64,000 bases of DNA, from the NCBI GenBank assembly GCA_016795205.1, contig JAEUHZ010000021.1, forward strand, positions 248,001 through 312,000. The letters run 5' to 3'. The notes beneath the pieces are model-generated. The model saw nothing but the letters and a program-made list of their open reading frames with translations, was not told the DNA's origin and made no database searches. The translations under genes and the position numbers were made by a program. Positions 26,589 to 38,620 of the stretch are shown here, piece by piece (within the stretch, counting starts at the first letter, position 1; each line of letters starts with the position of its first letter). Source of the DNA: Planctomycetota bacterium (lineage in GTDB: Bacteria > Planctomycetota > UBA1135 > GCA-002686595).

Positions 26589-27959
26589 ATGCGCTTGGCC
26601 GCCACCATCCGCAGCGTCGTGCACCGCTTCGAGTCCTTGCGCGAAGTGCTGGCCAAGTCCAACGCGCCCAAGTCCGGCGACAACCTGGCCGGAATCGCCG
26701 CCCGCAGCGCGGTCGAGCGCGTCGCCGCGCGCGCCGTGCTCTCGAACGTGACGTTGGAGACGCTGCGCCAGAACCCGGTCGTGCCCTACGAGATCGACGA
26801 GCTGACACGCCTGTTCGAGCACTCGCTCGACGAGCACGCGTTCAAGGCGATCGCGCACCTGACCGTGGGACAGTTCCGCGAGTGGCTGCTCGAGGACCAG
26901 ACGGATGGCCTGAAGATCCGCTCGATATCGGCCGGGCTGACGCCCGAGATGGCGGCCGCGGTCGCCAAGCTCATGTCGAACATGGACTTGATGGTCGTCG
27001 CCTCGAAGTGCCAAGTCGTCGTGCGCGCCAACACGACGCTCGGCCTGCCAGGCCGGCTTTCCTCCCGCGTGCAGCCCAACCACCCGACGGACGACATCGA
27101 GGGCATCCTGCTCAGCACGCGCGAAGGCCTCGCCTACGGCTGCGGCGACGCGGTGATCGGCGTCAACCCGGCGACCGACACGGCCGAGAGCACGGCCGAG
27201 ATCCTGACCGCGATCGACGGCGTGTTGAAGCGGAATGCGGTGCCCACGCAGCACTGTGTGCTGTCTCACGTCACGGTCCAGATGCGCGCGCTGCAGCTCG
27301 GCTGTCCGATGGACCTGATGTTCCAGTCGCTCTCCGGAACCGAGCTCGGGAACAAGGCCTTCGGCATCTCGGTGGCGCTGCTGGACGAGGCCTGGGCCTT
27401 GATGAAGGAACGGGGCTCGGCGCGCGGGCCGAACTGCATGTACTTCGAGACGGGACAGGGCTCAGCGCTGAGCTCGGCGGCGCACCACGGCGTGGATCAG
27501 GTGACGCTCGAAGCGCGCTGCTACGGGTTCGCGCGCCGCTACCAGCCCTTCCTGGTCAACACCGTCGTGGGCTTCATCGGACCCGAGTACCTCGAGGACG
27601 GGCCACAGATCACGCGCGCCGGTCTCGAAGATCACTTCATGGGAAAGCTGCTCGGGCTGCCGATGGGCTGCGACGCATGCTTCACCTACCACGCCCGGAT
27701 GGACCAGGACGAGTTGGAGAGCTTGAAGGTGCTGCTCAGCGCCGCCGGCTGCAGCTACCTGATGTCGTTGCCCGTGGGGGACGACATCATGCTCAACTAC
27801 CAGAGCACCTCGTACCACGACATCCCGTCCATCCGCCGTCTGCTCGCGAAACGGCCCACCCCCGAGTTCGATGCCTGGATCGTCGAGCGCGACATCTGGG
27901 ACTACGAGCGCGACCGGCCCGGGCGCGCGTTCGGGAATGCCGCGGCGATCCTGCCGTGA
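26589..27959 (+). CDS. eutB: Ethanolamine ammonia-lyase large subunit
   Basis: This protein of 456 residues is close to the family's usual length of about 453. It aligns throughout with EutB: KSGDNLAGIAA near the start, VPYEIDELTRLFE, GRLSSRVQPNHPTDD, FQSLSGTELGNKAFG, YFETGQGSALSS, GLPMGCDACFTYHARMDQDE, and DDIMLNYQSTSYHD. With EutC it forms the adenosylcobalamin-dependent enzyme that splits ethanolamine into acetaldehyde and ammonia. It heads the eutB-eutC-eutL unit; the eutC start lies 25 bp after its stop. No Shine-Dalgarno is obvious and a paired-hairpin leader precedes it. Confidence 0.95.
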   Translation: MRLAATIRSVVHRFESLREVLAKSNAPKSGDNLAGIAARSAVERVAARAVLSNVTLETLRQNPVVPYEIDELTRLFEHSLDEHAFKAIAHLTVGQFREWLLEDQTDGLKIRSISAGLTPEMAAAVAKLMSNMDLMVVASKCQVVVRANTTLGLPGRLSSRVQPNHPTDDIEGILLSTREGLAYGCGDAVIGVNPATDTAESTAEILTAIDGVLKRNAVPTQHCVLSHVTVQMRALQLGCPMDLMFQSLSGTELGNKAFGISVALLDEAWALMKERGSARGPNCMYFETGQGSALSSAAHHGVDQVTLEARCYGFARRYQPFLVNTVVGFIGPEYLEDGPQITRAGLEDHFMGKLLGLPMGCDACFTYHARMDQDELESLKVLLSAAGCSYLMSLPVGDDIMLNYQSTSYHDIPSIRRLLAKRPTPEFDAWIVERDIWDYERDRPGRAFGNAAAILP

Positions 27960-27984
27960 GGTCGATGGAACGCGAAGCCACCCC

Positions 27985-28899
27985 ATGAGTCGCACGCGTC
28001 AGCTCATCGATCGACTGCGCGACGAGCTCGGCGCCTCGGCGCCGATGCCGCCCGCCCCGCCGCTGCCGCGCGTCCCGGAGCCGCCGGCGCGGGTGTTCCC
28101 GCGCCGTCACGAAGGCTCGCCCTACGCGCGCGAGGCCGCCCGACACACCACGGCCCTGCTCGGCATCGGTCACGTCGGCACGCGCTACGCGACGGACGTC
28201 GTCCTGCAGTTCCAGGCCGAGCTCGCGGTCGCGCACGAGGCCGTGGCCACCGAGCTCCCGGCGGACTGGGCTACCCAGAACGGCCTGATCGGGTTGCGGA
28301 GCCGGGTCCGGGACCATCGCGAGTACCTGTTGCGTCCCGACCTCGGGCGCCGGCTCGAGCCCGAGTCGCTCGCCCGCTGGACCCAGGCGGGCCAGCATGG
28401 CGTGGACGTGCAGCCCATCCTCGCGGACGGCCTCTCGGCCGTCGCCTGCATGCAGAGCGGTCTGACCCTCCTCGATTCGTTCACGCAGGCGTGTCGAGCT
28501 CGCGGGTTGACCGTCGGCGTGCCCGTGGCCGCGCGCTATGCCCGCGTGTGGCTCGAGGACGAGATCGGCGCCGCGGTGAGCGCCAAGGTCGCAGCCATCC
28601 TGCTGGGCGAGCGGCCCGGGCTCGGAACGGGCGACGGCCTGTCCGCCTACCTGGTCTACGATCCGCGGATCGGCAAGACGGACGGCGACCGGAACATGAT
28701 GTCGAACATCCATCCGCGTGGGACACGCCCCGAAATCGCTGGCGTGCGTCTGGCCGTGCTGGCCCGCGCGATGTTGGACCAGCAGCGTAGTGGCGTCGAG
28801 CTGGACCTGAGCGGTCTGCGAACCGAACTCGGCGACGTGGCCTCGCGCGCGCATCGTGCCCCGCAAGTGCGCGTGCGACTCGTCGAGGTGGCGGGATGA
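27985..28899 (+). CDS. eutC: Ethanolamine ammonia-lyase small subunit
   Basis: This protein of 304 residues has an N-terminal low-complexity segment (Pro/Arg/Ala-rich, about 10-45) that in other EutC proteins helps encapsulation. It is followed by the EutC core: GLIGLRSRVRDHREYLLRPD, DGLSAVACMQSG, LGERPGLGTGDGLSAYLVYD, and the cobalamin-contacting TDGDRNMMSNIHP. ATG 27985 was chosen because MSRTRQLIDRLRDEL is a typical amphipathic start; the frame upstream overlaps eutB. The stop overlaps the eutL start by 4 bp (ATGA). Confidence 0.93.
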   Translation: MSRTRQLIDRLRDELGASAPMPPAPPLPRVPEPPARVFPRRHEGSPYAREAARHTTALLGIGHVGTRYATDVVLQFQAELAVAHEAVATELPADWATQNGLIGLRSRVRDHREYLLRPDLGRRLEPESLARWTQAGQHGVDVQPILADGLSAVACMQSGLTLLDSFTQACRARGLTVGVPVAARYARVWLEDEIGAAVSAKVAAILLGERPGLGTGDGLSAYLVYDPRIGKTDGDRNMMSNIHPRGTRPEIAGVRLAVLARAMLDQQRSGVELDLSGLRTELGDVASRAHRAPQVRVRLVEVAG

Positions 28900-29564
28900 T
28901 CCTCCAGGCCCTGCCCCCGCGCATCCTCTCCGTTCGGCGCCTCCCGAACGCCGATCCGGCGCTGCTCCTGGCGTATGGCGCCGATCCGCAGCGGCATCGG
29001 TCGCTGGGGCTCGTCACCGTGGACCAGGACGACCCGACCTACGTGGCGCTCGACGAAGCGACCAAGCACGCGGACGTCGACGTCGTGTTCGCGAAGAGCT
29101 TCTATGCCGGAGCGAGGCACGGATCGGGGCCGCTCTCCGGCGAGATCCTGGGAGTGCTCGCCGCGAGCACCCCCGACGAGATCGACGAGGGGCTGCGCGC
29201 GTTCGTGCGCTGCCTCGAATCCGACGCGTGCTTCTACGCGGCGGACGACGCCGGGAAGACGGCCGTCTTCCCACACGTGATCGCCGCGCTCGGCCGCTAC
29301 CTGAGCGCGCTCGCCGGTCTTTCGCCCGGCGATGCGCTGGCCTACCTGGTCGCTCCTCCGATGGAAGCCACGATCGGTCTCGACATGGCGCTGAAGGCGG
29401 CCGGCGTGCGGGCCGTGAGGATCTTCCCGCCGCCGACGGAGACGAACTTCGCCGCCGCCTGGCTGACCGGCCCGCTCGAATCCTGCGAGGCCGCGGCGCT
29501 CGCGTACTGCGAGGCTGTCGTGCGCGTCGCCGCCAATCCGAAGGGCGAGGTCTGGGGATCGTAA
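28896..29564 (+). CDS. eutL: Bacterial microcompartment shell protein EutL (trimeric, tandem BMC)
   Basis: This protein of 222 residues has the usual EutL length. It carries two circularly permuted BMC domains: the first includes HRSLGLVTVDQDDPTYVALDE and KSFYAGARHGSGPLSGEI, the second YLVAPPMEATIGLDMALKAAGV and FPPPTETNFAAAWLTG. EutL trimers form pore-bearing tiles of the ethanolamine microcompartment, and they bind ethanolamine. It is translationally coupled to eutC. No other shell protein (EutM/K/S/N), no EutE/G/D and no eut regulator is found in the window, so whether a shell is built depends on genes elsewhere. Confidence 0.9.
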   Translation: MILQALPPRILSVRRLPNADPALLLAYGADPQRHRSLGLVTVDQDDPTYVALDEATKHADVDVVFAKSFYAGARHGSGPLSGEILGVLAASTPDEIDEGLRAFVRCLESDACFYAADDAGKTAVFPHVIAALGRYLSALAGLSPGDALAYLVAPPMEATIGLDMALKAAGVRAVRIFPPPTETNFAAAWLTGPLESCEAAALAYCEAVVRVAANPKGEVWGS

Positions 29565-29748
29565 GCTCTCCGGCCAGCGAGGGTACGCCGCTCGCGGTCC
29601 GAGGTGCGCGGGTTCGCGCCGTCCCCGAGCGGTCGGGTGTCACGCTGCCGGAGCGCGTCCGCTCGCGCGGCACGGAGCGCTGGCCCGGGATGCGCGCGCC
29701 GCAGCGCCCAATGGCAGCCGCCCGGGCGGCGCCAGCGCCGGCCCGGGC

Positions 29749-29762
29749 GGCCTCTCGAGGCC
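29749..29762 (-). terminator. GC-rich hairpin downstream of katG
   Basis: GGCCTC and GAGGCC pair around two bases, 14 nt past the katG stop. A second perfect palindrome, GCCGCCCGGGCGGC, lies at 29717-29730. They sit between the convergent eutL and katG genes and could end both transcripts. Confidence 0.4.
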
Positions 29763-29775
29763 AGGACGCCTCGGC

Positions 29776-33140
<3,365 letters not shown>

Positions 33141-33866
33141 TCAGCCCGCGCTCTGCGCGTGCCAGACGTCGTAGGCCTCCGCGAGGTCGAGCAGCGCTTG
33201 CCGCGCGTCGCCCTCGAACGACGAGCCGTGCATCAGCGCGAGCCGCTCCGGTTTCAGCTCGGCCAGCTTGCGGATCGTGCGGCCCGTCTCCGGCGTGTAG
33301 CAGCTCGCGCGAAAGATCTCCTCGGCTTCCTTCGCCGGCCCCACGACGTCACCCCGCGTCACCGGCGGGCCGTCGCCGACGCGCGTGAACAGGTCGCCGC
33401 ACAAGAGGGTTCCGGTGGTCTCCTCGTAGAGCACGCGCGCCTCCCAGCCATGCGGGACGTGCGGCGTGTCGAGATGGCGCACGCGGTGGCCGCCCAGGTC
33501 CAGGACCTCGCTGTCGCGCAGCGCGCGCGGCGGACGGTCGGCCAGGTCGTTCAAGGAGACCATGACTCCGACCTCGCCGTGGGCGACCTCGGCTCGCGGC
33601 GCCGCCGCCAGCCACTGGTTCAGCGACCCGCACTCGTCGGACTCGACGTGACCGAACGTGATCCAGCGCAGTGTCGCGAGGGGCACGACGCGCGCCACGG
33701 CCTGCGAGACGACCGGGAACATCGCGCGCGGTCCGGTGTGGAAGAGCAAGGGCTGCTCCGCCCGGATCAGGAACTGGTTGAACGTGAACCCCGCCGGGGT
33801 GACGTCCGGTACGAACGTGGAGATCCGGTAGATCCCTGCGGCGATCTCGTCGGTGCGGGTCTGCAT
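33141..33866 (-). CDS. MBL-fold protein, ODP/flavodiiron-like
   Basis: This protein of 241 residues has a metallo-beta-lactamase fold whose metal motif reads HVESDECGS, i.e. the H-x-E-x-D pattern of the di-iron site in flavodiiron (ODP) proteins rather than the zinc HxHxDH. Further ligands are probably the late His in LDTPHVPHGWEA, the Asp in LLCGDLFTR, and His in LALMHGSS. There is no flavodoxin domain. ODP-type proteins bind O2 or NO, so a sensing or scavenging role is possible. ATG 33866 starts the fold; upstream in-frame codons are Arg/Pro-rich. It is divergent from the ECF sigma gene. Confidence 0.8.
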   Translation of the reverse strand: MQTRTDEIAAGIYRISTFVPDVTPAGFTFNQFLIRAEQPLLFHTGPRAMFPVVSQAVARVVPLATLRWITFGHVESDECGSLNQWLAAAPRAEVAHGEVGVMVSLNDLADRPPRALRDSEVLDLGGHRVRHLDTPHVPHGWEARVLYEETTGTLLCGDLFTRVGDGPPVTRGDVVGPAKEAEEIFRASCYTPETGRTIRKLAELKPERLALMHGSSFEGDARQALLDLAEAYDVWHAQSAG

Positions 33867-34050
33867 GCGTGGACTCGGTGGTGGTGAGCGCGTCCGGCGG
33901 TCGGCCGGCCCGGGCCCCGCGCGCGGCCGATCGTAGCCCCTGCGCGGGAACGCGCGTGGCGTCATCCAACCTGCGCCCGAGAATCCAGGAATCCCTGTTG
34001 GGATGCGGACCGTCCGGCAACCTACCCCGTGGACGGCAGCCCAGGACCCG

Positions 34051-34587
34051 ATGCGGAAGGATTCCCAGCGACACGCGCGCTTCCTGGACCTCGTCGAGGC
34101 TCACCAGGGAGCAATCCGCAAGGTCGCCGCGCTCTACGCCCGGGATCGGGCGGATCGCGAGGACCTGTTCCAGGAGATCGTGCTCCAGCTCTGGCACTCG
34201 TTCGAGACCTTTCGCGGGGAGTCGTCCTTCTCGTCCTTTCTCTACCGCGTTGCACTGAACACCGCCCTCCTGCGCGTGCGCCAGGCGGAGCGCCGGCCGC
34301 GGATCGACGCGCGGGCCGCGCTCGCGGAAGTCGAGTCGCCCACGAAGACAGGTCACGACGACGAGGTCGAGCGCTTGTACGCGGCGATCCGCGCGCTCGA
34401 GTCGCTCGACCGCGCGCTCGTCCTGTTGGTCCTCGAGGAGCTGAGCCACGCAGAGATCGCCGCCGTCACTGGCCTCACCGTCGGCAACGTGAGCGTGCGC
34501 CTCTCCCGCTGCAAGGAGCGGCTGCGCCGGCTGCTCGGTGCCACCGGATCCGTCCCAGGGGGAACAGCATGTTCGACGAAGCGCTGA
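34051..34587 (+). CDS. ECF-type RNA polymerase sigma factor
   Basis: This protein of 178 residues has region 2 (DREDLFQEIVLQLWHSFETFRGESSF, SFLYRVALNTALLRVR) and region 4 (LDRALVLLVLEELSHAEIAAVTGLTVGNVSVRLSRCKERL), the ECF two-domain plan. Its downstream neighbour begins 19 bp before its stop and is a membrane protein, an arrangement usual for sigma/anti-sigma pairs. ATG 34051 was chosen over 34003, since conserved residues begin soon after. The target promoters are unknown. Confidence 0.88.
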   Translation: MRKDSQRHARFLDLVEAHQGAIRKVAALYARDRADREDLFQEIVLQLWHSFETFRGESSFSSFLYRVALNTALLRVRQAERRPRIDARAALAEVESPTKTGHDDEVERLYAAIRALESLDRALVLLVLEELSHAEIAAVTGLTVGNVSVRLSRCKERLRRLLGATGSVPGGTACSTKR

Positions 34588-35276
34588 AGACCACTTGGAA
34601 GCGCGCCGAGGCGGGCCAGCCGCCGCGCTCGCGTGCCGAGCTCGAGGGCCTGCTCTGGCCCGTGGCGCGCTGGTCGGGACGCGCGCTTTGGGCCGCCCTC
34701 TGGACCAGCATCGCCCTGCTCGGCGTCACCGCGGTGCTCAGCTCCCTGAACCTGCGTGGCTACCGCGGCAACGCGACCATGCTGGTGGTCGAGGGCGGCC
34801 TGCTCGCGCTGTCGCTGGCTTTCCTGGCCTTCAGCGCGTGGCTCATCGCTCGGCTGCGTCGGATCATGCGCGCCGACCTGCCGCTCGTCGAAACGGTCGA
34901 GCGCCGCTTGGCCCTCTACGACCGCTGGTTCGGCGCGTGGCTCGTCGTGGGGGCCATGGCGCCTTGGATGCTCTCGCTGGCGATCAACACGCTGATCGAC
35001 AACCAGGACGGCACCTACCAGATCCACCAGCCGATCGAGTTCGCCGTGGTGACGGCCGCGAGCCTGGGCGTCATGTATGTGGCGCTGACGGCCTCGCTGG
35101 CCCCCAGCGTGCGCTCCATGCGCGCCGTGCTGCACGACGTGCGGGCTCAGGCGCTCGACGCCACGGCCGAGATCGCCGAGGTGCGGCAGCGCACGCGGCG
35201 CGTCAGGGCGGTCCTCGCGGGGCTGCTCGTGCTCGGCGTGCTGGCGGGGCTGTGGCTGTGGTGGAGGAACGCCTGA
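34569..35276 (+). CDS. Polytopic membrane protein coupled to ECF sigma (putative anti-sigma)
   Basis: This protein of 235 residues has a cytoplasmic N-terminus (MFDEALKTTWKRAEAG), then helices at about 40-60, 72-95, 120-142, 157-180 and 215-232. A good Shine-Dalgarno (AGGGGGAA) precedes ATG 34569, and the frame overlaps the sigma gene by 19 bp. No domain is recognised. Context suggests it controls the sigma factor from the membrane; the classical HxxxCxxC zinc anti-sigma motif is absent. Confidence 0.7.
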   Translation: MFDEALKTTWKRAEAGQPPRSRAELEGLLWPVARWSGRALWAALWTSIALLGVTAVLSSLNLRGYRGNATMLVVEGGLLALSLAFLAFSAWLIARLRRIMRADLPLVETVERRLALYDRWFGAWLVVGAMAPWMLSLAINTLIDNQDGTYQIHQPIEFAVVTAASLGVMYVALTASLAPSVRSMRAVLHDVRAQALDATAEIAEVRQRTRRVRAVLAGLLVLGVLAGLWLWWRNA

Positions 35277-35301
35277 GGCCACGCTCCGGATCGTGATCGC
35301 G

Positions 35302-37044
35302 CTAACGGCACACGTCGAACCACAGCGCCGCGGAGAGATTGCTGCCTCCCGGCGCCAGCGGGTCGCGGAACCAGCCTTGCACCCACACGGTCTGGCCGCC
35401 GAGGAAGGGCACGCCCTGCGCCGCCGGATGGGTCGTGACGAAGTGGTTCCAGTCCAACGTGAGCGTGCCGTCGCAGCCGCCCGGCGTGCCGCCGGTCGGC
35501 TGCACGCCAGTGCGTTGCATGGGCGCGAGCACGCACAACAGGCTGGAGCCGCCCCCGAACGGCGTGGCCCGCGGCCCCGTGCGGCCATAGAACAGGATCC
35601 CGGCCTTGCCACCCTCGATCGAGCCGATCGTGATCGTGAAGCCCGAGCCGGTGGTGCCGCTGGGGTCGCCGCTGGCGGTGATCGTCGAGCTGCAGCCGTG
35701 CGAGGTCGTGCCGCCGGCGCAGAACGCCGCGATCGCCGTCGTGCAGCCCAGCGTGTCGCGCACGAAGACGTTGCGCGAGGCTGGTGCGGCGAGATCGATC
35801 AGGTTGTCCGCGGGGCTCTCGAAGCCGACGTGGCGGCCATCGCCACTGATCGCCGGGTACGTGCTGAAGTTCGTCCCGCGGATGTCGCGCGTCGAGAGAC
35901 TGATGATCTCGGTCGTGCCCGCCACGAGATCGCGCAGGAACACGTCGACGAACCCATTCCGGTCCTCCGGATCCAGGTTGCCATCCCCGGCAACAAAGGC
36001 CACGCGGCCGCCGTCGTGCGAGATCGAGGGCCCGAAGCCCCCCGATGTGCTCTGCGCGCCGAGCGGGGTCAGGCTGGCTCGAACCATGGAGCCGGTCGCA
36101 ATCTCGTAGACGAAGACGTCCTGCGCCCCGTTCGTGTCGTTTGCCACGAGATCGTTGGCCGAACTCGTGAACGCCACGTAGCGACCGTCACCCGAGACGA
36201 TCGCCGCGCCGCTCTCGCCGTTTCCGGGCGCGCCCGCCGGGGTGCGGCTCACGAGGCTGGTCGTGCCGAGCAGGAGGTCGCGCACGAAGACGTCGTCGGC
36301 GGAGTTCCCATCACCCGGCACCAAGTTCGAAGCCATGGCGGTGAAGGCCACGAAGCGTCCGTCGTCGGAGATTGCGGCCCCCTGGCACCAAGCGTTGCCC
36401 TGCCCGCCGGTCGCCGAGAGACTCACGAGTGCGGTCGTCCCGAGCTCCATGTCGCGGACGAAGACGTCCGCCACGAGACCGTTCGCATCCCCCAGCACCA
36501 AGTTCGAGGCGTTGGAGTCGAACGCGACGAAGCGCCCATCCGCGGAAGTGCGCGGAGAGGCGCTGCGGTGGTTCGCGGGGCCACCGCCAGCGGCGACGCT
36601 CACGAGCACCGTCGCTCCGGTCAGGAGATCGTGGCGGAACACGTCCTCCCAGGCATTCGTGTCGCCCGCGACCAGATTCGTCGCCGGGCTGGCGAAGACC
36701 ACGAACCGTCCATCCGCGCTGATGCGTGGGTCCCAGGTCTGACCATCGGCTTGCGCGCCGTCCGTGGCTACGCTCACGCGCCGTGTCGTCCCAGTGGAGC
36801 GGTCGTGGACGAAGGCGTCCATGACCCCGTTCGTGTCGTTCGGGACCAGGCCTGGGCCGGCGTGGAAGACTACGAGGCGTCCGTCGCCGGACAGGCTGGC
36901 CCCTCCGCAGTACTCACCGCCGGGAGCGCCGTCCGATGCGCGGCTCACGATCGAGGTTGACTGCGCGGCGGCGTGCGGCGCGGCACAGGCCAGCGCAGCC
37001 AGGGCGCCGAGCGACGTGACGGTGAGGTAGGAATCGATGCGCAT
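35302..37044 (-). CDS. Secreted beta-propeller (PD40-type repeat) protein with planctomycete C-terminal domain
   Basis: This protein of 580 residues has a signal peptide (about 1-28, ending AAPHAAAQ). At least six imperfect repeats of about 60 residues follow, each with the core ISxDGRFVAFxSxAxNLVxGDxN and a later DVFVRDLxTGTT. This is the TolB/WD40-like PD40 pattern and would fold as a propeller. The last ~140 residues are a separate domain, with GILFYGRTG, LAPMQRTGVQPTGGTPGG and FRDPLAPGGSNLSAALWF. The same domain ends the protein at 39792-40820. It is extracytoplasmic; the ligand is unknown. It converges with the sigma/anti-sigma pair. Confidence 0.8.
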   Translation of the reverse strand: MRIDSYLTVTSLGALAALACAAPHAAAQSTSIVSRASDGAPGGEYCGGASLSGDGRLVVFHAGPGLVPNDTNGVMDAFVHDRSTGTTRRVSVATDGAQADGQTWDPRISADGRFVVFASPATNLVAGDTNAWEDVFRHDLLTGATVLVSVAAGGGPANHRSASPRTSADGRFVAFDSNASNLVLGDANGLVADVFVRDMELGTTALVSLSATGGQGNAWCQGAAISDDGRFVAFTAMASNLVPGDGNSADDVFVRDLLLGTTSLVSRTPAGAPGNGESGAAIVSGDGRYVAFTSSANDLVANDTNGAQDVFVYEIATGSMVRASLTPLGAQSTSGGFGPSISHDGGRVAFVAGDGNLDPEDRNGFVDVFLRDLVAGTTEIISLSTRDIRGTNFSTYPAISGDGRHVGFESPADNLIDLAAPASRNVFVRDTLGCTTAIAAFCAGGTTSHGCSSTITASGDPSGTTGSGFTITIGSIEGGKAGILFYGRTGPRATPFGGGSSLLCVLAPMQRTGVQPTGGTPGGCDGTLTLDWNHFVTTHPAAQGVPFLGGQTVWVQGWFRDPLAPGGSNLSAALWFDVCR

Positions 37045-37413
37045 GGCGGTGTCTCCAGCGTCGTGGGTCCCGGTGATCACGGCCCTCTCCGCAGGTTGGA
37101 TCCGAGCACACGATCGGCGCATTGCCCATGGCTACAACGTCGTAGCGCGTGGCGATCCACGGGGTACCTGGCCGGCCGGATAGCCAGGTCGCGCGACGCG
37201 GTCACCGTGCCCCGGAGCACCAGCATCAGCCGGCTCGTGCGCCATGCGCGAGGATGGCGCCGGTCGACACGCCGCGCCTCCGGCCAGCGGCGCCGGCTGG
37301 CTGCGGAGTCGGTCGCGAGCCGCCAGTCTCCTCTCGCGCACCGCGCCCACGGGTTCCCACGGCCAGCTTCGAGGGAACGTGGTCGGGCCCCCGCCGTCGG
37401 CAGGGGAGCAATC
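37045..37413. other. Divergent intergenic region (369 bp)
   Basis: It lies between the secreted propeller gene and the AraC regulator. It should hold both promoters. Frames crossing it are Arg/Pro-rich and unlike protein. No repeat or RNA was recognised. Confidence 0.4.
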
Positions 37414-38436
37414 ATGCTCAGTCACCTCCCGCTAGACTCGGCGGCGCGATCCTCGATGACCGCCGACCTGATCTCGGACGTGCTGCGCGTCGTGCGCCTC
37501 GACGGTGCCTACTTCTACAAGGTGGAGGCGACGGGAGCGTGGTGGGTGGAATCCGTGGCGACGCTCGAGCAGTTGCCGAGCGTGCTGCCCGACAGCGAGC
37601 ACCTCATCCCGTACCACATCCTGGTCGAGGGCTCGTGCTGGGGCGGGCTCGTCGGCGAGCCCCAGGTGCGCATGCATCCCGGCGACGTGCTCGTGTTCCC
37701 GTCGGGCGCGCCGCACTGGTTGTCGAGCCAGCCCGGCGAGCGCCCACCGCTGACGGACCTCGAGATGCCGTCCGCCGTCCGCCTGCCGTTTGCCGTCCGC
37801 ATGGCCGGACCGGGCGAGGGCCGCGCGGTCTTCGTGTGCGGCTTCCTCGGGTGCGACCGACGGCCCTTCAACCCGCTGCTCACCGCGCTGCCCGAGCAGA
37901 TGTTGGTCCACGGCGAGCTCGACGGCTGGCTCTCGACCTTCGTGCGCAACGCGCTGGGCGAGGTCAGCGCGGAGCGGCTCGGCGGCGAGCTGATCCTGAC
38001 GCGCCTCGCGGAGCTCATGTTCGTGGACGTCGTGCTGCGCCACGCGGCGGCGCAGGACGCGGAAGGCACCGGCTGGCTCGCCGCGCTGCGCGACGAGATC
38101 GTCGGGCGCGCGCTGGCGCTGCTGCACGAGCGTCCGGCGCGGGCCTGGACGCTGGAGGAGCTCGCGCTGCGCGCCGGCACGTCGCGGTCGGTGCTGGCCG
38201 AGCGGTTCGCACGCCTGTTGGGAGAGCCGCCGATGCAGTACCTCACGCGCTGGCGCATGCAGCTCGCGGCGCACCGATTGGCGTCCTCGTCCGCCAAGGT
38301 CGCCGCCGTGGCGCGCGAGGTCGGCTACGAGTCCGAGGCGGCTTTCAGCCGCGCGTTCAAACGCGAGGTGGGGCTCGCGCCCGCCGCGTGGCGCGCGCGC
38401 CGCTTGCCGGGCGCGCTGCAGGGCGAGCGTCGCTAG
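37414..38436 (+). CDS. AraC-family regulator with N-terminal cupin domain
   Basis: This protein of 340 residues has an N-terminal cupin (AraC_N/Cupin_6 type; MHPGDVLVFPSGAPHWL). The C-terminal AraC double helix-turn-helix follows: WTLEELALRAGTSRSVLAERF, then VAAVAREVGYESEAAFSRAFK and GLAPAAWR. ATG 37414 is supported by GGGGAG seven bases upstream; ATG 37456 is the alternative. Homologues regulate adjacent oxidoreductase or methyltransferase genes, and the next gene here is a methyltransferase on the same strand 184 bp away. Confidence 0.87.
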   Translation: MLSHLPLDSAARSSMTADLISDVLRVVRLDGAYFYKVEATGAWWVESVATLEQLPSVLPDSEHLIPYHILVEGSCWGGLVGEPQVRMHPGDVLVFPSGAPHWLSSQPGERPPLTDLEMPSAVRLPFAVRMAGPGEGRAVFVCGFLGCDRRPFNPLLTALPEQMLVHGELDGWLSTFVRNALGEVSAERLGGELILTRLAELMFVDVVLRHAAAQDAEGTGWLAALRDEIVGRALALLHERPARAWTLEELALRAGTSRSVLAERFARLLGEPPMQYLTRWRMQLAAHRLASSSAKVAAVAREVGYESEAAFSRAFKREVGLAPAAWRARRLPGALQGERR

Positions 38437-38620
38437 CCCGGAACGAGACGCGCGCGCGGGCGCCTCTGCGCGCTCTGGACGCTCGGTCAAGCGCTCCGGA
38501 CGCGCGGTCATTCCGGCCGCCGCGCGCGCCGACGAAAGTGAGCGCGTCGACTCCGCGGCGGCCTGGCCGGAGCACGATCGACCGCGAACCTGCACGGGCC
38601 GTTGGACCGAGGTGCCCACC

